64,000 nucleotides of DNA from Bacteroidia bacterium. GTDB lineage: Bacteria > Bacteroidota > Bacteroidia > J057. Made by a program: the position numbers and the translations under genes. The DNA lies in the NCBI GenBank assembly GCA_033391075.1, contig JAWPMV010000001.1:5084001-5148000 (forward strand), read 5' to 3'. The notes under the pieces are model-generated. The model searched no databases. It saw nothing but the letters and a program-made list of their open reading frames with translations, and was not told the DNA's origin. The stretch's first letter is position 1, and each line of letters begins with the position of its first letter. Shown here one piece after another: positions 1 to 8,716 of this stretch.

Positions 1-1
1 A

Positions 2-505
2 CAAATGACTTCTTTGATCAACGACCTGCTTATGCTCTCCAAAATCAATAAACTGGATCTTAAAAAAGAAAAAGTAAATCTTGGCGAATTGGCCATCCAG
101 ATTTTTTGCGAACTTACTGAAAAGGAACCACAAAGAAAGATTAAGCTAAGCACAGAAGAGGAACTTCATGCAAATATGGAACCGGGACTTGCTAAATTGT
201 TATTAGAGAATTTGATTGGAAATGCCTGGAAATTCTCCTCTAAAAAAGAAATGGCGCAAATTGATTTTGGTAAGGAAAGGAGAAACGGAATTGAGTGGTT
301 TTATGTGAAGGACAATGGCATGGGGTTCAATATGAAGTATGGAGAGCTCCTGTATACTCCTTTTCAGAGATTACATTCCTCTCCCGAAATTGAGGGAAGT
401 GGAATTGGACTATCAACGGTAAAAAGAATCATCAATAAACACGGCGGCCAGATTAAGGCTGAAGCTGAACCGGATAAAGGAGCTAGTTTTTATTTTAGAG
501 TATAA
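2..505 (+). CDS. Sensor histidine kinase, C-terminal part (cut by window edge)
   Basis: The reading frame is open to the left edge, so this is the tail of a larger kinase. Visible are the end of the HisKA dimerisation helix (residues 1-25), an N-box (LLLENLIGNAWKFS), a G1 box (DNGMGF) and a G2 box (GSGIGLSTVK), which together make a HATPase_c ATP-binding domain. It would autophosphorylate a His that lies outside the window and pass the phosphate to a receiver. The stop is only 11 bases before the receiver/sigma-54 activator at 517, so the two are probably one operon and a cognate pair. The sensory input cannot be seen. The family call is secure; the signal is unknown. Confidence 0.9.
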   Translation, partial: QMTSLINDLLMLSKINKLDLKKEKVNLGELAIQIFCELTEKEPQRKIKLSTEEELHANMEPGLAKLLLENLIGNAWKFSSKKEMAQIDFGKERRNGIEWFYVKDNGMGFNMKYGELLYTPFQRLHSSPEIEGSGIGLSTVKRIINKHGGQIKAEAEPDKGASFYFRV

Positions 506-516
506 TTTTTTTATAC

Positions 517-2412
517 ATGGATCAGGGGGAAAAAATAAACTTGTTATTGGTTGAGGACTCTGCGGATGATGCAGAGCTTCTGGTCTTTGAATTAGAACAG
601 GAGGGTTTTCTCATTGATTCGCAACGGGTATCTTCTGCCGATAATTTCCTCAAAGCTCTTCAAGACCGAGAATGGGATCTGGTGATCTCAGACTATTCCA
701 TGCAAGGCTTTACGGGCATGGATGTTTTGCATCTCCTGCGGAAGTTTGATCCCATCATTCCCTTTGTGCTTGTTTCGGGGGCAGTAGGAGAAAGAGTAGC
801 GATTGAATTGATGAAAGAAGGAGGACAGGACTATGTATTAAAAAATAATCTTGTCAGGCTTCCCACCATTCTCCGCAGAGAATTACAGGAATCCCGCATT
901 AAAAAGAATGCCAACCAGAACAAGGAAAAACTGGCTGAAAGTAATGAGCGCATGCGCCTCATTTATGACTCGACCAGTGATTGTATGAGCCTGATCAGGG
1001 TTACCAGCAATCATATGGAGATTGAATCCGTAAATACCTCTTTCATTCACTGCCATCAAAAAATAGGAGTAGATGCAGAACTGGAAGATTATATCGGCAT
1101 GCTGCTACCTTATTTTTTCGGGGCAAAACTTGAGATGAAGGATGAAAAAGTATTCGAGATGCTCGATCGTATTGGTGAATGTATTCGTAGCCAACGCATC
1201 GTAGAATTTGTCGAAGAACTCATTTTCCGCGACCAGACTCTTTATATTGAGAATTGCATCACACCCATTATTAAAAATGGAACATGTACCCATGTACTCA
1301 GGGTAACCCATGATGTAACCCAACGAATACATTCTACCCAAAAACTCAAAGAAGCCTATCAGGAAGTTGAAACACTCAAAGTAAAACTCGAACAGGAAAA
1401 TCGATATTTAAAAGAAGAACTCAATCTGGAGTATGATTTCAAGAGCATCATCTATCAAAGCGAAAAGTTCAAAAAAATTCTCAAAAATATAGAAGACGTA
1501 GCACCCCTGGATACTACCGTTCTGATCTCAGGAGAAACAGGTACCGGAAAGGAATTGCTGGCCCGAGCGGTACATGATCTCAGCCCAAGAAAGAAAAAAC
1601 CCCTGGTCAAAGTCAATTGTGCAGCCTTGCCAAGAGAACTGATAGAAAGTGAATTGTTTGGCCATGAAGCGGGAGCTTTTACGGGAGCAACCCAAAAGAA
1701 GATGGGGAAATTTGAACTGGCCCAGGATGGGAGTATTTTCCTGGATGAGATTGGTGAACTTCCCATAGAACTACAACCCAAGCTTCTACGGGTTCTTCAG
1801 GAAGGGGAATGTGAGCGAATAGGCGGTACCCAGACCATCAAACTAAATGTCCGAATCATAACTGCTACCAATCGAGATCTCCAAAAGGCTATCAAAGAAG
1901 GAAAATTCCGAGAGGACCTCTACTATCGACTTCATGTATTTCCTATCCATGTCCCTCCTTTACGGGAAAGGACCGATGATATCCTCCCGCTTTTCTTCTT
2001 TTTCATCAAAAAGTACAGCAAGAAATTTAGCAAGAACATAGATTTCATTCCAGACTCTATTATCCAGGCTTTTGAAAGCTATAGCTGGCCGGGAAATGTG
2101 AGGGAAATGGAACACCTGGTCGAACGTGCCCTCATTCTTTCCAAGGATGGATACCTTCCCATCGACCAGTTTATCGGTATCTCCAAAGATCTCCCGGTCG
2201 AGCATAAAAAACCTGACTCAGAGGAACTATGGAAGATCGAAAGGGATCATATCCTCAAGATTCTCGATAAATACAAATGGAAAATCAATGGAGAAAAGGG
2301 AGCTGCCAAAGCTCTGGGATTGAAACCCAGCACCCTGAGAGATCGCATGAAGAAATATTTGATTCTCCGCCCCAAACCGAGACAGGAATCTTCTGACATC
2401 CTAAGGTCCTGA
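517..2412 (+). CDS. Receiver-PAS-sigma-54 activator (NtrC-like response regulator)
   Basis: A 631-residue regulator. Residues 7-125 form a receiver domain with likely phospho-acceptor D59. A PAS-like middle region (about 140-275) is followed by a short coiled coil (about 278-305). The AAA+ domain (about 310-540) has Walker A GETGTGKE, the sigma-54-contacting loop GAFTGA near residue 386, and Walker B IFLDEIGE. A Fis-type helix-turn-helix closes the protein (GAAKALGLKPSTLRDRMKK). In this family, phosphorylation permits ATP-driven opening of sigma-54 promoters. The upstream kinase fragment ends 11 bases earlier and is the likely partner. An extra PAS between receiver and AAA+ domain is less common than the plain NtrC layout and may add a second input. 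Confidence 0.93.
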   Translation: MDQGEKINLLLVEDSADDAELLVFELEQEGFLIDSQRVSSADNFLKALQDREWDLVISDYSMQGFTGMDVLHLLRKFDPIIPFVLVSGAVGERVAIELMKEGGQDYVLKNNLVRLPTILRRELQESRIKKNANQNKEKLAESNERMRLIYDSTSDCMSLIRVTSNHMEIESVNTSFIHCHQKIGVDAELEDYIGMLLPYFFGAKLEMKDEKVFEMLDRIGECIRSQRIVEFVEELIFRDQTLYIENCITPIIKNGTCTHVLRVTHDVTQRIHSTQKLKEAYQEVETLKVKLEQENRYLKEELNLEYDFKSIIYQSEKFKKILKNIEDVAPLDTTVLISGETGTGKELLARAVHDLSPRKKKPLVKVNCAALPRELIESELFGHEAGAFTGATQKKMGKFELAQDGSIFLDEIGELPIELQPKLLRVLQEGECERIGGTQTIKLNVRIITATNRDLQKAIKEGKFREDLYYRLHVFPIHVPPLRERTDDILPLFFFFIKKYSKKFSKNIDFIPDSIIQAFESYSWPGNVREMEHLVERALILSKDGYLPIDQFIGISKDLPVEHKKPDSEELWKIERDHILKILDKYKWKINGEKGAAKALGLKPSTLRDRMKKYLILRPKPRQESSDILRS

Positions 2413-2596
2413 GCAATACCTCATCCAAAACCGAGTTTTATTTCTACAAGAGAAGTTAGACTATGACTACTTCTGTCTAAAAGAATATCCGGAATATAGA
2501 TTTTTTTGTACCCATTGAAGGATTCAGAAATTGAAGCTAATTTCAAACGCAGAGTTTCAGGATTTTCAATTACTTATACAGCCCATCAATCAATAT

Positions 2597-3286
2597 ATGT
2601 TAGCAATTATTCCCGCCAGAGGAGGATCGAAGGGTTTACCCGGAAAGAACATCAAAGAATTAAGGGGAAAGCCCCTGCTTGCCTATACCGTAGAAGCAGC
2701 ACTGGCAGCTGAGGGAGTAAGTCAGGTCATTATTTCTACTGATGATGACAAAATTGCTGAAATAGCCACAGAATATGGTGCAGAATGTCCCTTTATGAGA
2801 CCTGCAGAACTGGCTTCTGATACCGCCAAGTCTATAGATACCTATCTATACACTGTTGGAAAAATGGAGGAAATAAAAGGCCAGAGCATCCCGAATTTTA
2901 TGATTTTACAGCCTACCTCCCCGCTACGAAATCAGCAGCATATCGAGGAAGCAATCCAGCTCTTCCACTCCAAAAAAGCAGATTCAGTGGTATCTTATGT
3001 TGAGGAAGCACATCCGATCAATTGGCATAGATACCTGGATCAGGAGGGATGTTTTGAGAATGTTTTCACAGAACATTCCCTGCTCAACAGACAGGAATAT
3101 CGAAAGACCTATTATCCCAATGGAGCTATTTACATCTTCAAGCATGAATTGGTGAAGAAGGGAAAATATTATTCAGAAAAATCTTTTGCCTATATCATGG
3201 ACAAAAAATACTCTGTCGATATAGATACACAGGAGGATTTTGACTATGCCGAACACCTCTTGCAAAAACTTTATCCTACTCATTAA
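2597..3286 (+). CDS. neuA: CMP-N-acylneuraminate (CMP-sugar) cytidylyltransferase
   Basis: About 230 residues. The N-terminal nucleotide-binding signature IPARGGSKGLPGKN is diagnostic of cytidylyltransferases that activate sialic or related nonulosonic acids with CTP. A later LQPTSPLR motif and a C-terminal SVDIDTQEDF segment are also typical. An in-frame ATG exists 66 bases upstream, but the family begins right at MLAIIPARGG, so 2597 is preferred. It is followed 24 bases later by a large surface-carbohydrate protein, which suggests a CMP-activated sugar for a surface glycan. It could equally use legionaminic or pseudaminic acid; the substrate is not determined by what can be seen. The other gene of this chemistry in the window, kdsB, is far away at 37456. 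Confidence 0.85.
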   Translation: MLAIIPARGGSKGLPGKNIKELRGKPLLAYTVEAALAAEGVSQVIISTDDDKIAEIATEYGAECPFMRPAELASDTAKSIDTYLYTVGKMEEIKGQSIPNFMILQPTSPLRNQQHIEEAIQLFHSKKADSVVSYVEEAHPINWHRYLDQEGCFENVFTEHSLLNRQEYRKTYYPNGAIYIFKHELVKKGKYYSEKSFAYIMDKKYSVDIDTQEDFDYAEHLLQKLYPTH

Positions 3287-3310
3287 TCGAAAACCCCAGA
3301 CTCGATAGGT

Positions 3311-5062
3311 ATGCTCATCATCAACCTTTCCAATCAGGTAAAAAATATCCAGCATCAGTTTAAGGCTTCAGATAAAATTCTGGACCTGAAAGGAAAAATC
3401 CTTCAAGAAAATTCATTAAATATTTCCTTCTTCGGTGATCCGGATCACATCTATCCGCATGGCCTCGATTTGTATAAATCTTATATACAGGAACTCCTTA
3501 ATCCATCTCAGAAAAATAAGGACTATCTGGACCTTGAAATAGATGGGCTTCCTTTATTCTGGATCACTGAAACCGCCATCAAACATCCGATTACCTTCTG
3601 GGCAAAGGATTACTTTCTCTTGATGGCCATAGTTGATTTAGCGGTTGAAAAAATCAATACTTCTTTTGAAAAATTACTATTGATTTTGCCAGCTGAAGTT
3701 CTTCTTTTCCAAGCGGATTTGATCCCTATATTACAGGAAAAAGGAATAGAGCTGGAAATAGTCATTCAGAAACTCGACCCTCTGCTAAACATATCCCTCA
3801 CTCAAGTACTAAAATCCTGCCTCAACAATTTTCTAAAGATGAGCCGCTTTTCTCCCAAAAAGCTGGAAGCTTCAAAAGAGCTGGGGAAATACCTCTTCAT
3901 TATAAATAATCTGGCTAACAAACATACCCGAAACAAGATTTACCAACCCTTAAAAAATCTTTTCGAAGAAGAGGGAAAAAAACTGGAAATGATCCCGATT
4001 CTGGAATGGACCGATCCATCAGATGAAAGTGTCATAACTCCTGAATTCTACCGGGCAAAACCCGGCTTTGGGCAGTTGATGGCTATGGTAGGGAATATTT
4101 TGTCAGCTTTTCAGAAAATCAAAAAATTAAATATCGAGGATGTACAGTTGGGAGAAAGGACTTATTCCGCTGAATTTATCCGCCATGATCTTTTATTGAG
4201 TCTGTATCACAATATTTATCTCTTCTTTTCCTTCATCTGGTTGAAAAATTACTTCTCCATGCTTCCAAAAGGCGGAGTTGTTTTATTAGAAGATGAATTT
4301 TATCGGACGGGAAAGACGATTATTACGATAGCCAGATCATTCGGTCTCAAATCTATCGGCGTCCAGCATGCGCATTTCAATCAAGTCCATACCGTATATA
4401 AATTTAGTTCGGAAGAAAGAAATGCCTCTTTTTCCAATCCCCTGCCGGATATTTTTGCGGTTTGGGGAATGCATCATAAGCAGCTTTTTGAGCAAAGCGG
4501 GCAAGGCTCTCTACCAGAAGTTTTGCCTCTGGGAAATCCCAGCTATGTCATGGCAGAAAAAAAACCTATTCCCAAAGGGCAGGCAGCCCATGAACTTCTC
4601 TGGTGCCTAAGTAGCAAAGAGTGTTTTCTTCTCGAATGGGATATCCTGAAAAACAGCCAGCTCCTTAAGAAGTTTTCCCTTAAGATCCGTCTCCACCCGG
4701 TACCTCATGTCACAAAAGAAGATGTCCAGGAATTGCTGGGAGATTATCCCTATGAATTCAGCGGACATAAGGTCATAGAACAGGCCATAGAACATGCAGA
4801 CCTCGTTATGGGCAGTGCGCACTCTACGACTTTTATCGATGCCCTGGTAAACAAACGGGCAAGCCTGCGATTGATCAGCAATCGTTGGGTACAGAGTTTT
4901 AGTTCCGAAAGTCAGGACCTCTACGACATCAAAAAGACGGAAGACCTTGATGAGGTACTTGAAAAGTTTTCCAAGCCTGGCCTGAGAGGAGATAAAGCCA
5001 AAGAGAGTGACTTTTTAATCCTACATAAAAGCCCCTGGAAAAACTTCATCAAAAGCCTCTAG
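3311..5062 (+). CDS. Putative surface-carbohydrate biosynthesis protein (GT-B-like)
   Basis: 583 residues with no signal peptide and no clear membrane span, so probably cytoplasmic. The C-terminal half (about 340-560) has features of the GT-B-like capsule and CDP-glycerol transferase group: GVQHAHFNQVH, LPLGNPSYV, IRLHPVPHVT and a late HADLVMGSAHSTTFIDAL segment. Histidine-rich turns of this kind hold a nucleotide sugar or teichoic-type donor in related proteins. The N-terminal half is not recognised. Its position directly downstream of the CMP-sugar synthetase suggests it transfers or assembles the activated sugar, possibly as a sialyltransferase-like enzyme. The exact reaction is inferred from context only. 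No other polysaccharide genes follow; the next gene is on the other strand. Confidence 0.6.
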   Translation: MLIINLSNQVKNIQHQFKASDKILDLKGKILQENSLNISFFGDPDHIYPHGLDLYKSYIQELLNPSQKNKDYLDLEIDGLPLFWITETAIKHPITFWAKDYFLLMAIVDLAVEKINTSFEKLLLILPAEVLLFQADLIPILQEKGIELEIVIQKLDPLLNISLTQVLKSCLNNFLKMSRFSPKKLEASKELGKYLFIINNLANKHTRNKIYQPLKNLFEEEGKKLEMIPILEWTDPSDESVITPEFYRAKPGFGQLMAMVGNILSAFQKIKKLNIEDVQLGERTYSAEFIRHDLLLSLYHNIYLFFSFIWLKNYFSMLPKGGVVLLEDEFYRTGKTIITIARSFGLKSIGVQHAHFNQVHTVYKFSSEERNASFSNPLPDIFAVWGMHHKQLFEQSGQGSLPEVLPLGNPSYVMAEKKPIPKGQAAHELLWCLSSKECFLLEWDILKNSQLLKKFSLKIRLHPVPHVTKEDVQELLGDYPYEFSGHKVIEQAIEHADLVMGSAHSTTFIDALVNKRASLRLISNRWVQSFSSESQDLYDIKKTEDLDEVLEKFSKPGLRGDKAKESDFLILHKSPWKNFIKSL

Positions 5063-5068
5063 AAATTC

Positions 5069-6034
5069 CTATTCAGACAGGTATTTCGAAAAGAATTCAA
5101 CCAAATCCATTTGCTCTTCTTCGGGAGGTTCAACCCCGATTTTAGGTGCGTATACAAGGCTGGGGTGATCTATTTTTTCTAAGGCTTCCTTTAACGCTAT
5201 TGCATGAAAGGGGTGGTGTTGTACATGTCCACGATCCAAAGGATCAATTTCCCCACCACGCATTCCATTATATACAAAGACCGGAGGATCATCTTCACTG
5301 ATCAAACTCAGGAAATCCACATCTGCTCTGAGTTCCTTTCCTGCTTCACTTTCCATATCCTCTATTGTTTTAAATCCCAGAGCAAAAGCTCCTTGTTGTA
5401 AAAGGACCTGGGTTTCTTGCTCACTTGCTCCTTCCATTTTCAACAAAGCCTGCCATTTGGTAAAATCATAGGTCGCCTGAGTAGCCAAAGCTCCGACCAC
5501 CTTCAATCGACTGGATTCCTGTAATACCGGATCTTCATTGTCAGGATCAGCCATTTCGTCATGCAAGCCCAACCATAAAGAGGTACCCGCTCCAGCAGAA
5601 CCTCCATAGGCACCAATACGGTCTTTATCTATATTCCAATCTTCAGCCATTACCCGCAGAAACTGAAGGGCCCTACGGCTATCTTTCATACAACCGGGCA
5701 GGCGTTCCTCCTGTTGGAGCATGAATCTGTAATTGATAGAAGCGAAAGAAATGCCTGACTTGAGAAATTTGGCAATATCCTCAGATTCATAGATCCTGGA
5801 TTTATCCCCATTCATGAAACCTCCTCCATGGATATACACGACCAAAGGAGTAGGCGTTTCACTTTCCGCTAGCCATATATCCAGCACATTGCGCTCATGA
5901 TTTCCATAAGCCACATCCGTATGGGTGGCAGCTACTCCTTCCGTATTTACAGCCGGAAGAATTTTATTTCTTTGACCAAAAAGAGGAATACTCAAATAGA
6001 GGGAAAAGAGAAAAACAAAAACTCGCTTATTCAT
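5069..6034 (-). CDS. Secreted/periplasmic carboxylesterase (alpha/beta hydrolase)
   Basis: 321 residues with an N-terminal signal peptide (hydrophobic stretch VFLFSLYLSIPLFGQ, cleavage likely near residue 20). The oxyanion-hole motif HGGGF (residues 69-73) and the nucleophile elbow GGSAG with S146 place it in the hormone-sensitive-lipase/carboxylesterase group. The catalytic His probably lies near RGHVQHHPFHA. Such enzymes hydrolyse small esters or acylated sugars. It overlaps the upstream beta-lactamase-like gene by 8 bases, so the two are co-translated. Its convergent neighbour at 5062 ends only 6 bases away. Confidence 0.82.
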   Translation of the reverse strand: MNKRVFVFLFSLYLSIPLFGQRNKILPAVNTEGVAATHTDVAYGNHERNVLDIWLAESETPTPLVVYIHGGGFMNGDKSRIYESEDIAKFLKSGISFASINYRFMLQQEERLPGCMKDSRRALQFLRVMAEDWNIDKDRIGAYGGSAGAGTSLWLGLHDEMADPDNEDPVLQESSRLKVVGALATQATYDFTKWQALLKMEGASEQETQVLLQQGAFALGFKTIEDMESEAGKELRADVDFLSLISEDDPPVFVYNGMRGGEIDPLDRGHVQHHPFHAIALKEALEKIDHPSLVYAPKIGVEPPEEEQMDLVEFFSKYLSE

Positions 6035-7163
6035 TGGTAGAACTATTTTTGATTAGTATGTCCAGTATTTCTTCGACCTTTTCACTCATTTTTTGATGGG
6101 TTTGAGGGCCTGAAACATTGGTGATGATAATAACAGCTATTTCTTCTTTAGGAAGGAGACTCACCCATGTGGCAGTACCAAAAGCTCCTCCATTTTGAAA
6201 AACCCGATCCGGATTATCTCCATCTTTATTCAATTGCCAGTAAAAGCCGGTCCCATAATCTCCATGCAGGCCTTCCCACAAATCCGTCTGACACAATTGA
6301 ACCCATTCCTCATTTTCATCCATTTGAAAACGCGCATACTTCAACAGATCATCTATTCCGGATACAATTCCTCCTTCTGCGCTCATATCCTTATTAACCG
6401 AAAAAGGCATCTTAAGTTTATGGTGATTTTGTCCCTCTACCAGATGAGAACCCAAGCCATCCTTTACTCCAACAGCTGATCTTTCCATCCCTAAAGGAGT
6501 GAAAAGAAATGCATCCAGCAAGTCCGCATAATCTTTCTGATAAACTTCCTCCAGTATATATCCCATTAAATTAGCTCCTGCATTGGAATAGGAAAAATTT
6601 ATCCCTGGAAGCGTATCCAGCTCTACTTTTGCCAACTCCTCAAAAAAGGCTTCTTTGCTGAAATCTTTTTGTAAAGCATTGATCTGATCGGGGAGTTTGT
6701 CGAAATCAGGATTATCAAAGAGTCCGGGCTGATCCGGTAACATGCGGGGAATGCCGCCCTGATGCGTCAGGAGATTTCTCACAGTGATAGGAGTACCTTC
6801 ATACTCCAGATTGGGAAAATCTCCCTTCAGATACTTTCTGATGTCAGCATCCAGCGCTAATTTTTTATCTAAAACTGCACGAGCAGCCAGACTTCCGGTA
6901 AAGGTTTTGGTAATAGAAGCAATTTCATACAGACTCTCTTCATTGGGTGTTTTCCCATTCATCAATATTCCTTTGTAGAATTGGTATTCCTTTTCACCTG
7001 CAATTATTCCTACAGCCAAAGATTCAATTTCTTCATCTTGTAAAAGAGCATCTAGCTGAAGAGAGATTTTATCTTTAAGGGGATCCCCTTTCTCTCCTTC
7101 TGTTTGACAAGAGAAAAGAAAGAAGGAAATGATGATCAGTACAATCAGTTTTTGAGAAAGCAT
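6027..7163 (-). CDS. Class C beta-lactamase-like serine hydrolase lipoprotein
   Basis: 378 residues from the chosen start. It is predicted to be a lipoprotein: the hydrophobic N-terminus ends in a lipobox LFSC (C19). The beta-lactamase/penicillin-binding fold is shown by the SxxK motif ASITK (S83, K86), a YSN motif, and a C-terminal segment (NGGAFGTATWVSLLP) in the place of the KTG strand. Members are often DD-peptidases or esterases rather than true lactamases. Longer in-frame starts at 7187 and 7220 exist, but would bury the lipoprotein signal. It sits between a dehalogenase-like gene (59 bases upstream) and an esterase (8-base overlap), giving a three-hydrolase transcription unit. Substrate unknown. 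Confidence 0.82.
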   Translation of the reverse strand: MLSQKLIVLIIISFFLFSCQTEGEKGDPLKDKISLQLDALLQDEEIESLAVGIIAGEKEYQFYKGILMNGKTPNEESLYEIASITKTFTGSLAARAVLDKKLALDADIRKYLKGDFPNLEYEGTPITVRNLLTHQGGIPRMLPDQPGLFDNPDFDKLPDQINALQKDFSKEAFFEELAKVELDTLPGINFSYSNAGANLMGYILEEVYQKDYADLLDAFLFTPLGMERSAVGVKDGLGSHLVEGQNHHKLKMPFSVNKDMSAEGGIVSGIDDLLKYARFQMDENEEWVQLCQTDLWEGLHGDYGTGFYWQLNKDGDNPDRVFQNGGAFGTATWVSLLPKEEIAVIIITNVSGPQTHQKMSEKVEEILDILIKNSSTNE

Positions 7164-7222
7164 AGGTATTCCTGTTAATTTGTCCATAAAAAGCAATCCA
7201 ACACACCTATACACAAACACGC

Positions 7223-8158
7223 TTACGTCATCTGCATAAAAAGTTCAATCAATGCGACCAGGGTTTTGGGGGCATCTTCCTGGCAGAAATGACCGGCATC
7301 CTCAATTTCGACGATGGGCTTCCCCGGATATAGTCGCCTGAAATCCTCCATCACCATAGCGGGAAGCATGGCCTGGTCCAACATCCCTTCTGCCAGCATA
7401 GCAGTTTTGGAACGCAACTTTTCCAGATTTCCCATCTTCAATCCCTCAATCACATACTCCTTGATTCTCCCCAAAGCAGCATCAAGCGGAAACTCGATGG
7501 CAGCGATGGTTTCTTCTTTTGTTTGGAAAGGCATGGAATAAGCCCTGATCCAGTCTGGCGTTACTACTGATGAGTCATGGAAATAGAGCTTCTTCATATT
7601 GGATACCACATGATCGCCCAAGTGTTGCATGATTTCTCGATAATTTCCTTCTTCATGCACTTTGAGTACCCATTGAAACCAGGGAGATTCCTGCAGAGAG
7701 GGAGGCTTAGGATCTGATGGGGGAATGTCGCGCACCGCTCCTCCATAGCCCAACATGGTATTCATCATGAAGATGCGTTTGACCTTATCCGGATACCTCA
7801 AGGTATAAGCTCCCGTGATCGGACCTCCCCAATCCTGGCAAACAATCGTAATATCTTCCAGTTCCAGATGGTCAATCAGGGCAGCGAGATTTTCAACATG
7901 AGTTTTGAAACTGTACTCAGCATCTGAAGGAGTCTCACTTTTCCCGTAGCCCATATGATCAGGTACAATGACGCGATAATTTTGGGAAAGTTTGGGAATA
8001 AAGTTTCGGTACAAATAGCCCCAGGTCGGCTGGCCATGGAGGCAAATAAGGGTTTCGCCTTCTCCTTCATCAACATAGTGCATCTTGAAGCCTCTACCTT
8101 CGTAGAAATTGGGCTTGAAAGGAAAAGTACCATTGATGGTTTCGTTAGCAGGAATCAT
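7223..8158 (-). CDS. Haloalkane dehalogenase-like alpha/beta hydrolase
   Basis: 311 residues, cytoplasmic. The HGQPTWGYLYR motif (41-51) matches the oxyanion region of haloalkane dehalogenases (DhlA has HGEPTWSYLYR). The nucleophile elbow is CQDWGG, with D109 instead of the Ser of esterases and W110 as the usual halide-binding Trp. The catalytic His is H290 in DAGHFCQED. In the family these residues hydrolyse carbon-halogen bonds through an alkyl-enzyme ester. The acid that normally follows strand 7 is hard to place and may be a Glu in the AMLAEGMLD segment. First gene of the three-hydrolase unit. True dehalogenase activity is likely but unproven, since some relatives act on other substrates. 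Confidence 0.78.
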   Translation of the reverse strand: MIPANETINGTFPFKPNFYEGRGFKMHYVDEGEGETLICLHGQPTWGYLYRNFIPKLSQNYRVIVPDHMGYGKSETPSDAEYSFKTHVENLAALIDHLELEDITIVCQDWGGPITGAYTLRYPDKVKRIFMMNTMLGYGGAVRDIPPSDPKPPSLQESPWFQWVLKVHEEGNYREIMQHLGDHVVSNMKKLYFHDSSVVTPDWIRAYSMPFQTKEETIAAIEFPLDAALGRIKEYVIEGLKMGNLEKLRSKTAMLAEGMLDQAMLPAMVMEDFRRLYPGKPIVEIEDAGHFCQEDAPKTLVALIELFMQMT

Positions 8159-8224
8159 GAGTAGAATTTCTTTTGGAAGAAATTAGGATTTTTTCCTGCC
8201 AGAAAAAAGGAGGGAAAGAAGGAT

Positions 8225-8253
8225 CAAGTTCAAGTTCAAGTTCAAGTTCAAGT
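8225..8253. repeat. Tandem hexanucleotide repeat, about 4.8 copies of CAAGTT
   Basis: Four perfect CAAGTT units and a partial fifth, in the intergenic region upstream of the dehalogenase start at 8158. It is not inside any reading frame I support. Its copy number may vary by replication slippage, but no promoter could be tied to it. Confidence 0.85.
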
Positions 8254-8308
8254 AGAACGAACTAATCCTCAGCAAAGCTTTCATTGCGAAGATCTAATCA
8301 GCACAGCT

Positions 8309-8344
8309 GTCATTGCGAGTTGGAATCTCCAGCGAAGCAATGAC
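8309..8344. repeat. REP-like palindrome with GTCATTGC/GCAATGAC arms
   Basis: Two 8-base arms (8309-8316 and 8337-8344) form a perfect inverted repeat around a 20-base centre. A second half copy (TCATTGCGAA) lies at 8281. The motif resembles the short extragenic palindromes found in many copies in some bacterial genomes. It lies between the ArsR gene end (8372) and the dehalogenase start (8158). Both genes run leftward, so it could also act as a weak transcript-end structure. Confidence 0.5.
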
Positions 8345-8371
8345 AAAGGTTTTGTTTTGGCCTAAGAAGAT

Positions 8372-8716
8372 TCATTCCTTCTCCGTATCTGGCTTTTGCT
8401 CAGCCTCCAGTTTATCCAGGTAATCACCCAAAGCATTGAGGCGTTCGGACCAGAATTTCTCCAAATTTCGGATATAGGCTTCCACCTCTTTCAATGCATC
8501 CAATTGAGGATAACAAATGCGCTGACGGCCATCTATTTCATCTGAACGAATCTCTAAAAGCCCGTGGGTTTCCAGCACTTTTACATGCCTGGAAACCGCC
8601 GGACGGGACATCCGAAATTTCTCTGCGATCACATTGACATGGCTGGGATTTTGGGAAACCATAAGTAGAATTTCCCGCCTCGTCGGATCCGCCAATGCTT
8701 TGAATACATCTCTCAT
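8372..8716 (-). CDS. ArsR-family winged-helix repressor
   Basis: 114 residues. The N-terminal two-thirds is a canonical ArsR winged helix: FKALADPTRREIL at the start and a recognition helix SRPAVSRHVKVLETHGLL. No metal-binding ELCVCDL-type motif is present, so it is the non-metal kind that usually sits next to SRPBCC (AHSA1) genes. It overlaps the upstream SRPBCC gene by 4 bases (ATGA), so it is translationally coupled and last in a three-gene operon. The tandem palindromes at 9728-9778, at the head of that operon, are its most likely operator, giving autorepression. The C-terminus (about 85-114) is charged and helical. Confidence 0.88.
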   Translation of the reverse strand: MRDVFKALADPTRREILLMVSQNPSHVNVIAEKFRMSRPAVSRHVKVLETHGLLEIRSDEIDGRQRICYPQLDALKEVEAYIRNLEKFWSERLNALGDYLDKLEAEQKPDTEKE

